A stretch of DNA of 64,000 nt. It comes from M3007 sp043764095. Its GTDB lineage: Bacteria > Bacteroidota > Bacteroidia > Chitinophagales > Saprospiraceae. Below the pieces are notes generated by a model, which did not search any database, had not been told where the DNA came from, and saw only the letters and a program-made list of their open reading frames with translations. Positions 63,240 to 64,000 of the stretch are shown here, piece by piece. The first letter of the stretch is position 1. Every line of letters begins with the position of its first letter. Location of the stretch: NCBI GenBank assembly GCA_043764095.1, contig JAYUKX010000124.1:1-64000 (forward strand), read 5' to 3'. Position numbers and translations under genes: made by a program.

Positions 63240-64000
63240 ATGCGTTATATATCTATTTTATCCCTCCTTTTTGTGGTCGCATGCGGCCAAAAAGACAAAG
63301 CGCCCATTCCAACAGCAACGACTAATTCAGACTTAGTGCCGGTTAGTGTAGCCGCTGTAAATTTCAAAAATATTGCACTGCCCATTCATGCCAGTGGAAC
63401 ACTTACCTCCACTTCGGAGCAGCGGCTTTCGTTCAAAACTGGCGGTATCATCCGCAAAATTTTTGTCGATGAAGGCGACGTGGTTCGTGCTGGTCAATTA
63501 TTGGCCGTGTTGGACAAAACCGAAATTGAAGCACAGGTCAACCAAGCAGAACAGGGCTTGGTAAAAGCAGAGCGCGACCTGGCCCGCGTGGAAGGATTGT
63601 ACAAAGACAGCAGTGCCACCCTCGAATTGCTCCAAAATGCCACTACTGGCCGCGATGTGTCCAAAGAAACAGTGCGTATTGCTAATTTTAACAAGCAATA
63701 CTCCGAAATTCGGGCAGTACGCGGTGGTACCATCATCAAAAAATTGGCGAATGAAGGTGAAATGACCGGCCCCGGTATGCCTTTATTTGTATTGTTTGAA
63801 ACTGGCCAAAATGATTGGGTCGTAAAAGTAGATGTGAGTGACCGCGATTGGGCGCGCCTCAGCAAAGGCCAAGCAGCAGATGTCCATTTTGATGCCTATT
63901 CTGAAACCACTTTTAAAGGAACAATCTCTGATCTGCCAGCCTCCGCAGATCCCTCCAACGGCTTGTACCCGATTGAAATAAAAGTGAGCCCACAAGGCAA
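63240..64000 (+). CDS. RND efflux periplasmic adaptor (5' part, runs off the window)
   Basis: The ATG at 63240 opens a frame that continues past position 64000 (253 codons seen). A lipoprotein signal (Cys15, lipobox VVAC) is followed by the HlyD/MFP pattern: GGIIRKIFVDEGDVVRAGQL forms the first lipoyl half, a helical hairpin comes at about 100-145, and RGGTIIKKLANEGEMTGPG the second half. A beta-barrel strand region begins near VVKVDVSDRDW. It is the adaptor that links TolC to an inner-membrane RND pump, whose gene should follow downstream. Confidence 0.9.
   Translation, partial: MRYISILSLLFVVACGQKDKAPIPTATTNSDLVPVSVAAVNFKNIALPIHASGTLTSTSEQRLSFKTGGIIRKIFVDEGDVVRAGQLLAVLDKTEIEAQVNQAEQGLVKAERDLARVEGLYKDSSATLELLQNATTGRDVSKETVRIANFNKQYSEIRAVRGGTIIKKLANEGEMTGPGMPLFVLFETGQNDWVVKVDVSDRDWARLSKGQAADVHFDAYSETTFKGTISDLPASADPSNGLYPIEIKVSPQG

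Noticed and set aside
1..64000. tRNA, rRNA or CRISPR array
   Set aside because: No T-loop consensus (GTTCGAATCC-like), no rRNA-like stretch and no regularly spaced short repeats were seen. The clustered palindromes at 37 kb have unequal spacing and diverged arms.

Overview
The window looks like a chromosome segment from a Bacteroidota bacterium, probably the Saprospiria/Chitinophagia side of the phylum. Evidence: several large secreted proteins end in type IX secretion (T9SS) C-terminal sorting domains, there is a PorP/SprF-type outer-membrane protein, lipoproteins are frequent, the helix-lacking CarB is of the short Bacteroidota kind, and several upstream regions carry the phylum's promoter (-33 TTTG, -7 TAnnTTTG). 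No tRNA, rRNA, CRISPR array or recognisable insertion sequence was seen. The species cannot be named from the sequence.

Layout. 1-795: gene-poor, repeat-rich DNA with one doubtful small ORF and a terminator. 0.8-10.7 kb: pirin, a thioredoxin-like protein, two tandem secreted LRR-TPR proteins, a PKD/BNR T9SS protein and a TauE-type exporter. 11.1-15.7 kb: two overlapping fatty-acid desaturases and a VIT-VWA T9SS protein. 16-20.7 kb: a bestrophin-like channel and small membrane proteins or lipoproteins of unknown function. 20.8-23.4 kb: a three-gene tyrosinase operon. 23.6-26 kb: a J-domain protein and a deiminase lipoprotein. 26-31.4 kb: carB behind what looks like a transcription attenuator, then UPF0173, tcdA and ppk2 on the same strand. 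31.6-37 kb: an SF1 helicase with a nuclease-like tail, and an M20 amidohydrolase. 37.5-43.5 kb: two very large T9SS surface proteins between palindromic repeats. 43.7-49.5 kb: a small heme lipoprotein, a four-gene operon ending in an EAD-TIR-like protein, and a propeller T9SS protein. 50-54.5 kb: a lipoprotein and galE-glpD-glpF. 54.5-58 kb: an ScfR-like regulator coupled to porP, and a lone COX3. 58-64 kb: SDR, MFS, fabG, GNAT and the start of a TolC/RND efflux operon.

How the genes work together. GlpF and GlpD form a glycerol uptake and oxidation pair. TolC and the RND adaptor start a tripartite efflux pump whose inner-membrane gene should lie beyond position 64000. PorP and the T9SS cargo proteins belong to the same secretion and surface-anchoring apparatus. 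The tyrosinase is made with a cysteine-rich membrane protein that could handle copper. The most interesting regulatory signal is the carB leader (about 28862-29014): a consensus promoter, a 12-codon leader ORF with a U7 tract, and a strong intrinsic terminator that overlaps the leader stop codon, which resembles the UTP-sensing attenuator of enterobacterial pyrBI. The most interesting candidate system is the 44.4-47.3 kb operon, whose last protein combines an effector-associated-like domain with a TIR-like domain that seems to lack the catalytic glutamate.

Intergenic DNA is unusually rich in long inverted repeats of at least six families, several of them present more than once in this window.
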